Below are positions 25,511-32,979 of a stretch of 64,000 nt of DNA, piece after piece. A model generated the notes under the pieces. That model saw nothing but the letters and a program-made list of their open reading frames with translations, was not told the origin of the DNA and did no database searches. The stretch comes from Bacillota bacterium (GTDB taxonomy: Bacteria; Bacillota; Clostridia; Christensenellales; SZUA-584): NCBI GenBank assembly GCA_023461435.1, contig JAEYLC010000014.1, positions 26,011-90,010 on the forward strand, read 5' to 3'. The position numbers were made by a program, and so were the translations under genes. Positions within the stretch are counted from its first letter, which is position 1; each line of letters starts with the position of its first letter.

Positions 25511-26300
25511 GGTGTATTTGGGCACCAATACGAAGATGTTCATGACGGCCGCAGAGGCTAAAACGTATATTGACCGGCTCTTGGTGCTTACGAAAGATAT
25601 CCGTGATGAAATTAATCTGTTTGTGATCCCTTCTTTCACCTCGCTGGCTACAGTAAAAGGAGCAACGGATGGGACAGGAATTATGGTTGGTGCTCAGAAT
25701 ATGGGGTGGGAGGAGAGAGGGCAGTACACCGGTGAAATATCGCCTTTGATGCTCAAGGAGCTGTGCGTTGATCTGGTGATGGCAGGTCATAGCGAACGCC
25801 GTCATGTGTTTAGAGAAACGGATAAAGACGAAGAAAAGAAAGTCGTCTGTGCGGCACAGCACGGTTTGAAAGTGCTGTTGTGCGTGGGTGAAACCGCCCG
25901 GCAAAAGGAATATGGCGTCAGCAAGGAAACGCTGCGCACCCAATTGATGGTGGGTCTGCATTCGCTTAGCAAAGAATATGCAGAGCAGTTTCTCTGGATT
26001 GCTTACGAGCCCGTTTGGGCCATCGGGGTCAACGGCCTCCCGGCAAGCGAAGCTTACGCCGAAGAGATGCATCAGTGTATAAAGTCGGCGTTATGTGAGC
26101 TATACGGTGAACGGACCGGCTTGATGGTCCCTGTGCTTTATGGCGGCAGTGTCAATAATGACAATGCAGAAGCGTTTATGAAACAGCCTCATATTGATGG
26201 ACTGTTCATTGGCCGGAGTGCATGGGATGCGGATAATTTCAATCATATCATACGAAGTATTATGCCGGTATTTAAGCGGCACAAAGGATTAAGAATTTAA
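25491..26300 (+). CDS. Triosephosphate-isomerase-family protein, LerI/EryH-like
   Basis: TIM-barrel isomerase of 269 residues from the ATG at 25491; the longer frame from 25371 lies inside the preceding gene. Catalytic K15, H100 (AGHSERR) and E173 (AYEPVWAIG) are intact, as is the phosphate loop LYGGSVN. The first motif reads GTNTKMF where glycolytic TPI has GNWKMN, a change also known from L-erythrulose-1-phosphate isomerases. Inferred to interconvert erythrulose phosphates; ordinary triose phosphate isomerase activity is the alternative. Confidence 0.83.
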   Translation: MRHPLDKVYLGTNTKMFMTAAEAKTYIDRLLVLTKDIRDEINLFVIPSFTSLATVKGATDGTGIMVGAQNMGWEERGQYTGEISPLMLKELCVDLVMAGHSERRHVFRETDKDEEKKVVCAAQHGLKVLLCVGETARQKEYGVSKETLRTQLMVGLHSLSKEYAEQFLWIAYEPVWAIGVNGLPASEAYAEEMHQCIKSALCELYGERTGLMVPVLYGGSVNNDNAEAFMKQPHIDGLFIGRSAWDADNFNHIIRSIMPVFKRHKGLRI

Positions 26301-26398
26301 TAAAGATTAACAAAATATCATATGTATCATGCTGCCTTTACATGCATAGGTTAAGTATGCAAAGGGGGTTATGAAAAGCGTATATTTGATGTTCTATT

Positions 26399-26432
26399 TC
26401 GGTTTTTAGGATAACAATTATCACAAAACCGA
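26399..26432. repeat. 34-base nested palindrome
   Basis: Outer arms TCGGTTTT (26399-26406) and AAAACCGA (26425-26432) pair perfectly. Inner arms GATAA (26410-26414) and TTATC (26418-26422) pair around CAA. No T-run follows, so it is unlikely to be a terminator. It lies at the junction between the sugar operon and the mobile-element remnants. Confidence 0.7.
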
Positions 26433-26457
26433 TAGGGAGTAATTTAGCCGCCTTTGC

Positions 26458-26487
26458 AGTAGACCTGAGTAGACAAAAGTAGACATT
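26458..26487 (+). repeat. Three AGTAGAC direct repeats at 10-base spacing
   Basis: AGTAGAC starts at 26458, 26468 and 26478, exactly one helical turn apart. Such phased short repeats occur at replication origins, transfer origins and recombinase arm sites. They directly precede the helicase remnant. Confidence 0.6.
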
Positions 26488-26493
26488 AGGCCT

Positions 26494-26832
26494 TTGGAAG
26501 GGCTGATATTGAATGAAGTTCAGTTATACGAAATAAGAAATGGCCGGGTTGAAAAAGACCCCATATTGGCGGGCTATATAGCAGCAAGATCTTCTGCTAT
26601 CTTAATCGATGAATGCCAAGATCTTTCTTTCGTCTCTAGAAACAGAAGAGTATGGATTTATTTTGAAAGAAATGGTTTGGCAGATTTGAAATAACAGAAA
26701 AGAATAGACTTGCATATGTAGCTTTTTCACGTTCAAAATATCTATTGGCGTTGGCAATACCAAAGCCGTCCACTTTCTCAATGGTTGATAAAAAAATTTT
26801 GGAAAAAGCGAACTTTTTAATTATTGAGGTTT
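26494..26832 (+). pseudogene. UvrD/Rep-type helicase remnant
   Basis: One frame (26494-26694) gives AARSSAILIDECQDLSFV, a superfamily 1 Walker B (DExQD) segment. After a frame change near 26685 another gives RFEITEKNRLAYVAFSRSKY and LLALAIPK up to a TAA at 26830, matching the C-terminal motif VI region (YVAxSRAK) of UvrD-like helicases. Everything between is deleted, so the gene is dead. Helicases of this class occur in mobile elements and in defence systems such as Gabija; which one it came from cannot be decided. Confidence 0.7.
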
Positions 26833-26929
26833 AATAACTTAACTTAACACAGCAAGAAACGACATTCTTTGGCCCTGGCCTCTATTACGACCACATTTAA
26901 TCGAATATATCGATTTCGGAATTAATATC

Positions 26930-26955
26930 GGCAGGTTTGCTCCTGCCGTTTTTTA
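26930..26955 (+). terminator. Terminator just upstream of the ParA fragment
   Basis: CGGCAGG (26930-26936) pairs with CCTGCCG (26943-26949) around TTTGCT, followed by TTTTTTA. It ends only about 12 bases before the ParA ribosome site. Confidence 0.8.
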
Positions 26956-26978
26956 TTACGTCTAAGGAGGAAAAATCA

Positions 26979-27179
26979 ATGATCAAAATCATCGCCCTCG
27001 CCAATCAAAAAGGCGGTGTGGGCAAAACGACAACTGCTGTCAACCTCGGTATCGGATTGGCACTGCTGCTGGCGGAGCTTGAAAACAACAGCATCATATA
27101 TCTCGCGTTCGTCGCACGTGGCCAAAGTGTGACGCAGTACATCCCCGATGCTGTACTGACTGAAATGGAGGTGAACTGA
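26979..27179 (+). pseudogene. ParA/Soj-type ATPase, truncated
   Basis: The start at 26979 follows aaggagg. MIKIIALANQKGGVGKTT contains the deviant Walker A (11-18) of ParA partition ATPases, then VNLGIGLALLLAELEN. After about 30 residues the sequence leaves the family pattern, lacks the later ParA motifs, and stops at 66 residues. A full ParA has about 250, so this is an internally deleted gene from a plasmid-like or conjugative element. The next gene begins two bases after the stop. Confidence 0.75.
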
Positions 27180-27180
27180 C

Positions 27181-27915
27181 ATGGTTATTGCTGTTTGGGG
27201 ACGAGACGGAATCGGCAAGAGCGTACTCTGCGATGAACTCGGCAAACTGTTCGCCAAGAAAGGCGTGACGGTCATCATCGACACTGATCTGACACAGCCC
27301 ACATTACCGGTGCGATTGAACGGAGCACAGATTGACTCAAATGCTTCGCTTGGCAAGGCCATTGGGATGGGTTCATCGGATGCAGCGCTCTACCTGCATC
27401 AGCATCCGAAGCTGAAAACTCTCTTTTATGCGGGGCTCACCGACCAAGATGAGTACATGTCATATGAACTGGGACTGGAAGCGGACAACGCAGCGCAGGA
27501 CTTTGTGGAGCGATGCACCGAGCTGGCTGATACGGTCATTCTCGACCTGTCAGGGCAGCGCAGTGATTCGTTTCTTCCTGCTGCGCTCATACATGCGGAC
27601 AAGGTGATTACTTTGTTCACTCCCGATGTGCAGGGCATTTGCTGGTTCAACAGCATAAAGCCGCTTATCGGCACCATGAACGCACAGGAGCGAATACTGC
27701 CGGTGGCTGGTATGGCGGACAGGCATCATGATATTTCGGCTATGGAAAAGGCTACGGATACGAAGCTCACCGTGGCGCTGCCTTATGTACACGGATTAGC
27801 TTCCATGAAAAACGCCAGACAATATAAGATGGAATGCAAAGAAAAACCCCATGAAACAGGCGTCTCAAGGGATTCTGGAGCTTTGCAGGCTACCATCAGT
27901 ATCTGGAGCGGGTGA
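27181..27915 (+). CDS. P-loop ATPase (CpaE/MinD-like), C-terminus altered by att junction
   Basis: The 244 residues carry a deviant Walker A GRDGIGKSVL (7-16) and a SIMIBI-class fold (IIDTDLTQPT, VILDLSGQRSD, HADKVITLFTPD). Similar ATPases accompany secretion/transfer genes of Firmicute integrative elements. The final codons and TGA stop come from the tRNA-Gly-derived repeat at 27904-27925, so the natural C-terminus may have been replaced at an attachment-site junction. A second cassette of the element is missing; function is probably lost. Confidence 0.6.
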   Translation: MVIAVWGRDGIGKSVLCDELGKLFAKKGVTVIIDTDLTQPTLPVRLNGAQIDSNASLGKAIGMGSSDAALYLHQHPKLKTLFYAGLTDQDEYMSYELGLEADNAAQDFVERCTELADTVILDLSGQRSDSFLPAALIHADKVITLFTPDVQGICWFNSIKPLIGTMNAQERILPVAGMADRHHDISAMEKATDTKLTVALPYVHGLASMKNARQYKMECKEKPHETGVSRDSGALQATISIWSG

Positions 27916-27925
27916 TGGGAATCGC
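27904..27925 (-). repeat. Copy of the tRNA-Gly 3' end, att-like core
   Basis: Twenty-two bases are identical to the 3' end of the tRNA-Gly gene (28068-28089 as read on this strand), covering CCA, acceptor strand and part of the T arm. It lies 164 bases beyond the intact tRNA on the side where integrative elements insert. Confidence 0.75.
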
Positions 27926-27961
27926 TCCGCTCCGTGCGGTCGCTATCACGCCATCCTCGCT

Positions 27962-27987
27962 AAAAACGCCCACACAGGGGCGTTTTT
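27962..27987. terminator. Bidirectional terminator-like hairpin
   Basis: AAAAACGCCC pairs with GGGCGTTTTT around CACACA-type loop bases. A-run and T-run on either side allow action on both strands. Confidence 0.65.
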
Positions 27988-28038
27988 CTCCGCTTCGCGG
28001 GTCGCTCACGTTCGATTCCTCCACCACAATGCCAAAAA

Positions 28039-28067
28039 AACAGCCCTCTTATCGAGGGCCATTTTTT
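28039..28067 (-). terminator. Terminator of tRNA-Gly
   Basis: On the minus strand GCCCTC-GATAA-GAGGGC is followed by TGTTTTTTT, immediately after the tRNA 3' end. Confidence 0.85.
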
Positions 28068-28141
28068 TGGAGCGGGTGATGGGAATCGAACCCACGTGAC
28101 CAGCTTGGGAAGCTGGAGCTCTGCCATTGAGCTACACCCGC
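28068..28141 (-). tRNA. tRNA-Gly, anticodon CCC, CCA encoded
   Basis: Minus-strand cloverleaf: acceptor GCGGGTG pairs with CACCCGC, discriminator T and encoded CCA. D arm GCTC-AATGGCA-GAGC; anticodon arm CCAGC with loop TTCCCAA and GCTGG; T arm GTGGG-TTCGATT-CCCAT. The anticodon CCC reads GGG glycine codons. Its 3' half is repeated at 27904 and, decayed, at 14445, which marks it as the insertion target of the neighbouring island. Confidence 0.97.
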
Positions 28142-28230
28142 GAATGAAATGTATTATAGCACAGCCTTCCCGTTTTGCAAATACCCATTTCACTAGACTT
28201 TATAATGATAGCACGGATATCTTTGGACGT

Positions 28231-29042
28231 TCATATAAAAAGTCCTGAGAACTTTTCAGGATCATCCTTGCTGTACCTGATTGTGATGCTTTTGGGATAC
28301 TTTTTTCTGAGCATCCTTTCCACCTCTGCATCCTTTAGAATATCTTCGATAGGGCTGCTGTAATCGGTTTTCTCTATAAACTGCCCGCTTTGTGTGGTAA
28401 ATGAAAAACGGGGATAATGCCGGTCGTCCTTTTCTTCAAAGCCGTTCAGCTTACCTTCTACCTTTATGCTGTTTATATCTTCAATAATGCTGCCGATGAT
28501 CAGAAACGGCAGCTTGATAAGCCGACGATGTACTTCAAAATTTCAAGCGGTATAATGGGCGGCAGTTCACGCGTCTTGCTTTGCAGCGTGTGAAGCTGCG
28601 CAATGATCTGATCGTCGTTGTAAAAAGTGCGGGGGATCTGCAAAGGAAATAATTTGGATTCGAACCAAACCTTAATGATGCGGTTCGAGACCTTGACAGC
28701 ATACACCCGTCGAATCACATAGAATTTGTCATCGTTATATTCGTCTCCACCGCTATGGACGTAGTATGTCACGTAGCCGTTATGTTTGATGGTGAGCCTT
28801 TGTGTTTTGGAACGGCCGCATGCATACCCAAGATAGCCGCCCATTACAGGCAGGCTGATAAAAGGCATGACCGTGAAGCTGGCCAATATATAACCGAGAA
28901 CCGTCCCCGCAAAATCTGGGTGCAGAAGAATGCCCAGAATACCGCAGGCTGGAAGAAATAATCCTGTGAGGAAAAACAATGTGCGCGGCAGGCGAAGGTA
29001 GTATTTTCGAGCGTCTTTATCCATGCTGAATCCTGATACCAT
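28231..29042 (-). pseudogene. Membrane protein gene with a single frameshift
   Basis: The first frame (29042 down to 28500) encodes 180 residues with two transmembrane stretches (LFFLTGLFLPACGILGILL and VLGYILASFTVMPFISLPV). It ends abruptly in KYIVGLSSCRF. The next frame continues smoothly as LIKLPFLIIGSIIEDINSIK and ends GLFI at 28231-28233. Restoring one base near 28528 would give a protein of about 270 residues. Either the gene is recently broken or the base was lost in assembly. Family not recognised. Confidence 0.75.
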
Positions 29043-29245
29043 AAACAGCCTCCATTCGCTTGGATATATTATACCATATCAGCATGAACATGGGTATGCT
29101 GGATCACATGGCCATATTTGAGCGGGAAAGAAACCATATCGTGCCGCGAAAAAGCGGTACGGCATGACGAATGCACACCTGTTTTGGCGGTTGCATAGGC
29201 TAAGGTAGCAGATCTTTGGCCGACCGGCAGAAAGGAAGTCCTTAT

Positions 29246-30139
29246 ATGATGCATAAAAACAGAAAGTTGCTGATGGACGGGTTTGAATTTGAACTGATGG
29301 GTTTTTTCAGTGAAGACGGGCTTACCACGGTAACGGTAAGCGTATCGGGCAACGGAGAAAGCCCTTCGGATTTAAAGGGCTGGGTGCTGGAAATATGCGC
29401 GGAGGAGCCTGCGCGCCTCGAGGATGTGGAGATCGTGTCATGCGAAAAAAGGCGGCGGCACGGGTCTTGGGGGCCTGCGGCGGCCGTTAAGACTTCGTTT
29501 GAGCTCAACGGCGATATCGGCATCAACGGCGTGGCAATCAGCGATTGGATCGGGCGGTACGAGGATGATCCCGATGTGGAATACCGCATCGTGCTCGATA
29601 AGGAGCTTGAGTTTGAGCCTTTCGGGGTCGGGCTTATTTACGCGGACCGTACGCGCGTGTCCGAGGATAAGATCAGCATACAAACCGAACCGCAGAGCAA
29701 GATATGGGCAACGCCGGTGGAAAAGAGCTATTGTCTGTATATTGTGGTGCCCGACGGCTATAAGCCGGTAAACGTGTGCAAAGCCAATATATCGATCACA
29801 AAGCGCATGGTGTACATTGCGCATGTGCAAAACGAAGATACGCAAATATGCGACAAGGCAGTGAAAGCGCAGGCGCTCGGGGCGGTGAGGGTTGTCGCGT
29901 GCGTGCCGCTAAAAAGCGCTCAGGCCAGCGGGGACGATGTGCAGATTGGCGCGTGCGATTGTTTTGAAGTGTGTGAAACCATCGGTTACGCGGATGAAGG
30001 CACGCTGTTCGATATGCGAGACATCGCCATTTATCCCAAATCGAAGAGCCTTGACTTAACGCTGCTCAATGCGCACTGCGGCAAATCGGTGTACCGGCTG
30101 GACGGAAAATTCGTGATCGACTGCAAGCACTGCGAATAG
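29246..30139 (+). CDS. Conserved hypothetical protein, beta-rich
   Basis: The 297 residues have no signal peptide or transmembrane segment; the ATG at 29246 follows aaaggaag. The N-terminal half (MDGFEFELMGFFSEDGLTTV, SDLKGWVLEIC, WIGRYEDDPDVEYRIVLDKE) looks like a beta-sandwich. The C-terminal third (NVCKANISITKRMVYIAHVQ, and LDGKFVIDC) loosely resembles SPOCS/spore-associated domains, without certainty. It is monocistronic with a terminator shared with the converging HD-GYP gene. Confidence 0.65.
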   Translation: MMHKNRKLLMDGFEFELMGFFSEDGLTTVTVSVSGNGESPSDLKGWVLEICAEEPARLEDVEIVSCEKRRRHGSWGPAAAVKTSFELNGDIGINGVAISDWIGRYEDDPDVEYRIVLDKELEFEPFGVGLIYADRTRVSEDKISIQTEPQSKIWATPVEKSYCLYIVVPDGYKPVNVCKANISITKRMVYIAHVQNEDTQICDKAVKAQALGAVRVVACVPLKSAQASGDDVQIGACDCFEVCETIGYADEGTLFDMRDIAIYPKSKSLDLTLLNAHCGKSVYRLDGKFVIDCKHCE

Positions 30140-30154
30140 TGCGAATACATAAAG

Positions 30155-30189
30155 ACACCCGGTGCCGTTTTGGCTGTCCGGGTGTTTTT
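30155..30189. terminator. Terminator between converging genes
   Basis: ACACCCGG (30155-30162) pairs with CCGGGTGT (30178-30185), followed by a T-run on the plus strand. Confidence 0.8.
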
Positions 30190-30191
30190 GC

Positions 30192-31313
30192 TTAACCGGC
30201 TTCTGTGTTTATTTTTTCTTCCGATAATTCCGAAATGCCAGTGATCGTAAGATTGAGGCAGCTCATGTCGGTGAGCAGATTGATCACATACGGCGTGATC
30301 GTTTTGCCTCTTTCCGAGATGATTTTGACCGACGGCCTGAGGCCGAAGCCTTCGTAGTTTTCGACAACCAGCCCCACAAAGCCGTTGCTGAGCTCGACGG
30401 CGGTACCGAGCGGATACGGCGCCACTTTCATCGAAAATATTCTCGCGATATCCGGGTCAAAATGAATCCCGCCGTTACCCATGATGTGCTCCATCGCGTC
30501 CGAGGGCAGCAGCGCTTTGCGATACGGCCGGTCGCTCACCAGCGCGTCAAAAACGTCCGCGACGGCGATAATACGCCCGAACAGCGATATTTCCGTGCCT
30601 TTCAGCCCCTTGGGGTAACCGCTGCCGTTGTACCGTTCATGGTGATGCAGCACGCCAAGTGACGATTTGACAGGGATGTCGAACATGCCGCGCAGATATG
30701 AATAGCCAAGCTCCGAGTGCTGCTGGACATCGAAAAGCTCCTGCTCGGAGAATTGGCCGGGTTTGTTGATCGTGTTTTTATCGAGAAAGACCTTCCCGAG
30801 GTCGTGAAGCAACGACGCAAGACCGAGGGCAAAAAGATCTCTTTGATTCATGCCGATGGCGACGCCCACCACGGTAGACAAAACAGCGACATTGACCGAA
30901 TGATAATAGGTGTATTCGTCAAAGACCTTTAAGTCCACCATGTTGACCATGAGATTGCCGTTTTTAATAATTTCGGCCATGATCTCTTCTACAAGCTTTT
31001 TGGCATGGTCGACTGCGGCGACTTTCTCGCTAGCGTTGTCGTTGATGGAGTGCACGAGTATCTTCCTGATTCCCTGTACCGCCTTCAGCCGCACTTCATC
31101 GCTGACGACGTTTTGGATCTCGATGTCCTTGGAAATGCTGTCGTCGATATAAACGCCGTTGATGCCAAGCTTATGAAGGCGCTCAATATAAAGAGGAATC
31201 ACTTCTTTGCCTTCGCAAAGAAGCATTTCGCCGGATGCATTGTATATCGATTTGCCGAGTATCATACCGTTGCGGATGCACCCGGTGGGTACGAATCTCA
31301 TTGAGGCCTCCAA
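30192..31313 (-). CDS. HD-GYP domain protein, probable c-di-GMP phosphodiesterase
   Basis: The 373 residues hold an N-terminal region of about 110 residues lacking clear family motifs, then an HD-GYP domain: YHSVNVAVLS, LLHDLGKVFLD (HD pair), LGVLHHHERYNGSGYPKGL (HHExxxGxGYP), and VADVFDALVSDRPYR. All metal-binding and GYP residues are in place. Such enzymes hydrolyse cyclic di-GMP or related dinucleotides to control motility, surface attachment or sporulation. It is transcribed alone, with gcctcaatgag at the start and no obvious partner. Confidence 0.9.
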   Translation of the reverse strand: MEASMRFVPTGCIRNGMILGKSIYNASGEMLLCEGKEVIPLYIERLHKLGINGVYIDDSISKDIEIQNVVSDEVRLKAVQGIRKILVHSINDNASEKVAAVDHAKKLVEEIMAEIIKNGNLMVNMVDLKVFDEYTYYHSVNVAVLSTVVGVAIGMNQRDLFALGLASLLHDLGKVFLDKNTINKPGQFSEQELFDVQQHSELGYSYLRGMFDIPVKSSLGVLHHHERYNGSGYPKGLKGTEISLFGRIIAVADVFDALVSDRPYRKALLPSDAMEHIMGNGGIHFDPDIARIFSMKVAPYPLGTAVELSNGFVGLVVENYEGFGLRPSVKIISERGKTITPYVINLLTDMSCLNLTITGISELSEEKINTEAG

Positions 31314-31505
31314 GCTACAAATATAAGAATATATACCCCAAGGTATTCAAGATGAAGCAACAAAATTTGAGATTTATCGCGTATTTTATAGAAAAAATTA
31401 CATATCGGGCGCTATTTTATCCAGAAAGCGATACAATAAGAAATGTATGGATTGAAAACGATTAAGTTATGAAATAAATATGCTGAGTTTCAGTTAAACA
31501 CGGTC

Positions 31506-31549
31506 GTGCAAAGTATGTTTTTGCACTTTTTTCGAATACAGAGTATAAT
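31506..31549 (+). promoter_or_regulatory. Strong promoter with an inverted repeat over the -35 box
   Basis: TTGCAC (31521-31526), 17 bases, then consensus TATAAT (31544-31549). GTGCAAA (31506-31512) and TTTGCAC (31520-31526) form an inverted repeat whose right arm is the -35 box, a good position for a repressor. It serves the lipoprotein gene at 31591. Confidence 0.7.
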
Positions 31550-31590
31550 CTTGGCGTGGGAATATTTGAGACTCTTGCGAGGAGGCAGCA

Positions 31591-32928
31591 GTGAAAAGAA
31601 TATTGATCATTTTGATTGTGTCCATGATGGTATTATTAGCGCTCTCAGGCTGTGCGATTCAGCCTGCGGCTGAAAGCACGGAAAAGACAGCCGTGACGCA
31701 GACGCCCGCAGCGGCGCAGCTGGAGCCGACGCTGAAACCGATACCCGACCCCACGCCGGAGCCGGAGCCATACGTGCCGGAGGATATTCTCGGCAGTGAA
31801 TTCAATCCGTATGCCGATACGGTGTTTCCTGAAAATTTCGATATTTACAGCGCGTCGATCAATATCGGCGATCCGAAATGGGGCGGCAAGCCTAAATTCT
31901 CGCTGTCAATGACGGCTGAAGGGAAAACGGACGAAGCGATCGCGTTTCTGGCGCAGCTGGCCGGCATTGAAGATGAAGACAGCAAGCTTAAATCAATTGA
32001 GGAGTTCAAGGGCGGCGGCTTTTGCGAATTCAAGAGCGCGGACGGCGCCACATTCACGATCAAAAAGACGGACCCCAATGATGACCGGTATGAATACGTG
32101 GACGGTTGCCATATTGATATTTTAGCAAACGCGGACGATGACGCACTGCCCCGATATATTTCGCTGGTCAGCGACAATTATAGCCTTAACGCGCTGAATG
32201 CCGCGGCAGATTATTTTGACATCCAGCCGACCTATGATCAGTGCGCGATCAGCTTGGATTATTATAAGGGTTCTGCCGAGGTGTCCGTGAGATACGATGT
32301 CAAAGATGCCGGAGCGATACAGCAGAAAATGGCGGAGGAACTGAAACCGAGCTGGTATGATGCTGAAAACGGCAGAATGGGTTTCACTTACGGAATGATA
32401 GACTTTGAAATACAATTTGACAGCAAGGAAGGCCAAGCATATGTCAGAGAACGGATTAGGGATTTTAAGGCTCCGGCCCGCGACTATGCGGCGCCTGAGG
32501 TTTCGCTGACGACACTTGGATTTTACTATGCCGAAAAGGATGCGCTGTGCATATACGAGGATAAGCAAAACGGCATTTCCATCGCCGTTCACAGGCCCGA
32601 ATGGGGGACCGGAGGCGTCGATTGGAATATCGAGTACCTGTGTAACTCAAATAAGTATCTCGTGGCGGTATGGTACGACGCGGACCAGCAAAAGTACCGT
32701 ATACAAGCCGATAAGGGCGGCTCGTCCGCAGCGTACGAATACGATATCAACGCTGGAGAGTACGGCAACGAATGGCCCGACCCAGAGACGGTGAAAAAGC
32801 AATTCATCAGCGCGCTTGGTATAAAGGATGACGACGTTTATCCGAAAGCCTTAGATATGTTCGAACAAACGGTGGAAGACCTTTTCGGCATGAGCGTGGA
32901 CGAGCTTTATGCGCTGCCTCCCAAATAG
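31591..32928 (+). CDS. Lipoprotein of unknown function
   Basis: The GTG start follows gcgaggagg. The 445 residues begin with a lipoprotein signal (LLALSGC, lipidated C21), then a Thr/Pro/Glu-rich linker to about residue 65 and a soluble extracellular region with no family motif I recognise. The C-terminal part (DPETVKKQFISALGIKDDDV) is helical. It is monocistronic between a strong regulated promoter and a terminator, which suggests abundant, conditional expression. Confidence 0.75.
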   Translation: MKRILIILIVSMMVLLALSGCAIQPAAESTEKTAVTQTPAAAQLEPTLKPIPDPTPEPEPYVPEDILGSEFNPYADTVFPENFDIYSASINIGDPKWGGKPKFSLSMTAEGKTDEAIAFLAQLAGIEDEDSKLKSIEEFKGGGFCEFKSADGATFTIKKTDPNDDRYEYVDGCHIDILANADDDALPRYISLVSDNYSLNALNAAADYFDIQPTYDQCAISLDYYKGSAEVSVRYDVKDAGAIQQKMAEELKPSWYDAENGRMGFTYGMIDFEIQFDSKEGQAYVRERIRDFKAPARDYAAPEVSLTTLGFYYAEKDALCIYEDKQNGISIAVHRPEWGTGGVDWNIEYLCNSNKYLVAVWYDADQQKYRIQADKGGSSAAYEYDINAGEYGNEWPDPETVKKQFISALGIKDDDVYPKALDMFEQTVEDLFGMSVDELYALPPK

Positions 32929-32943
32929 ATTCTGAACCAATAA

Positions 32944-32970
32944 AAAAAGGCCTTGAAGAGGCCTTTTTCT
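32944..32970. terminator. Bidirectional terminator
   Basis: AAAAAGGCC (32944-32952) pairs with GGCCTTTTT (32960-32968), with A and T tracts serving both strands: the lipoprotein from the left and ferredoxin from the right. Confidence 0.85.
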
Positions 32971-32979
32971 TTGTTTTTT

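Larger units (their letters stand above)
26301..26493. other. Intergenic segment with a long dyad and phased repeats
   Basis: No gene is seen. It carries the palindrome at 26399-26432 and the three phased AGTAGAC copies at 26458-26484, both described separately. Confidence 0.6.

Noticed and set aside
26408..26425. Similarity of GGATAACAATT to the E. coli lac operator
   Set aside because: The match is short and the segment is explained as the centre of a 34-base palindrome; no LacI-family gene is near.
27995..28030. Plus-strand GTTCGATTC followed by CTCCACCACA, resembling a tRNA T arm and 3' end
   Set aside because: The bases flanking the loop do not pair as a T stem and no D or anticodon arm lies upstream, so it is not a tRNA gene. 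It could be a fragment but cannot be supported.
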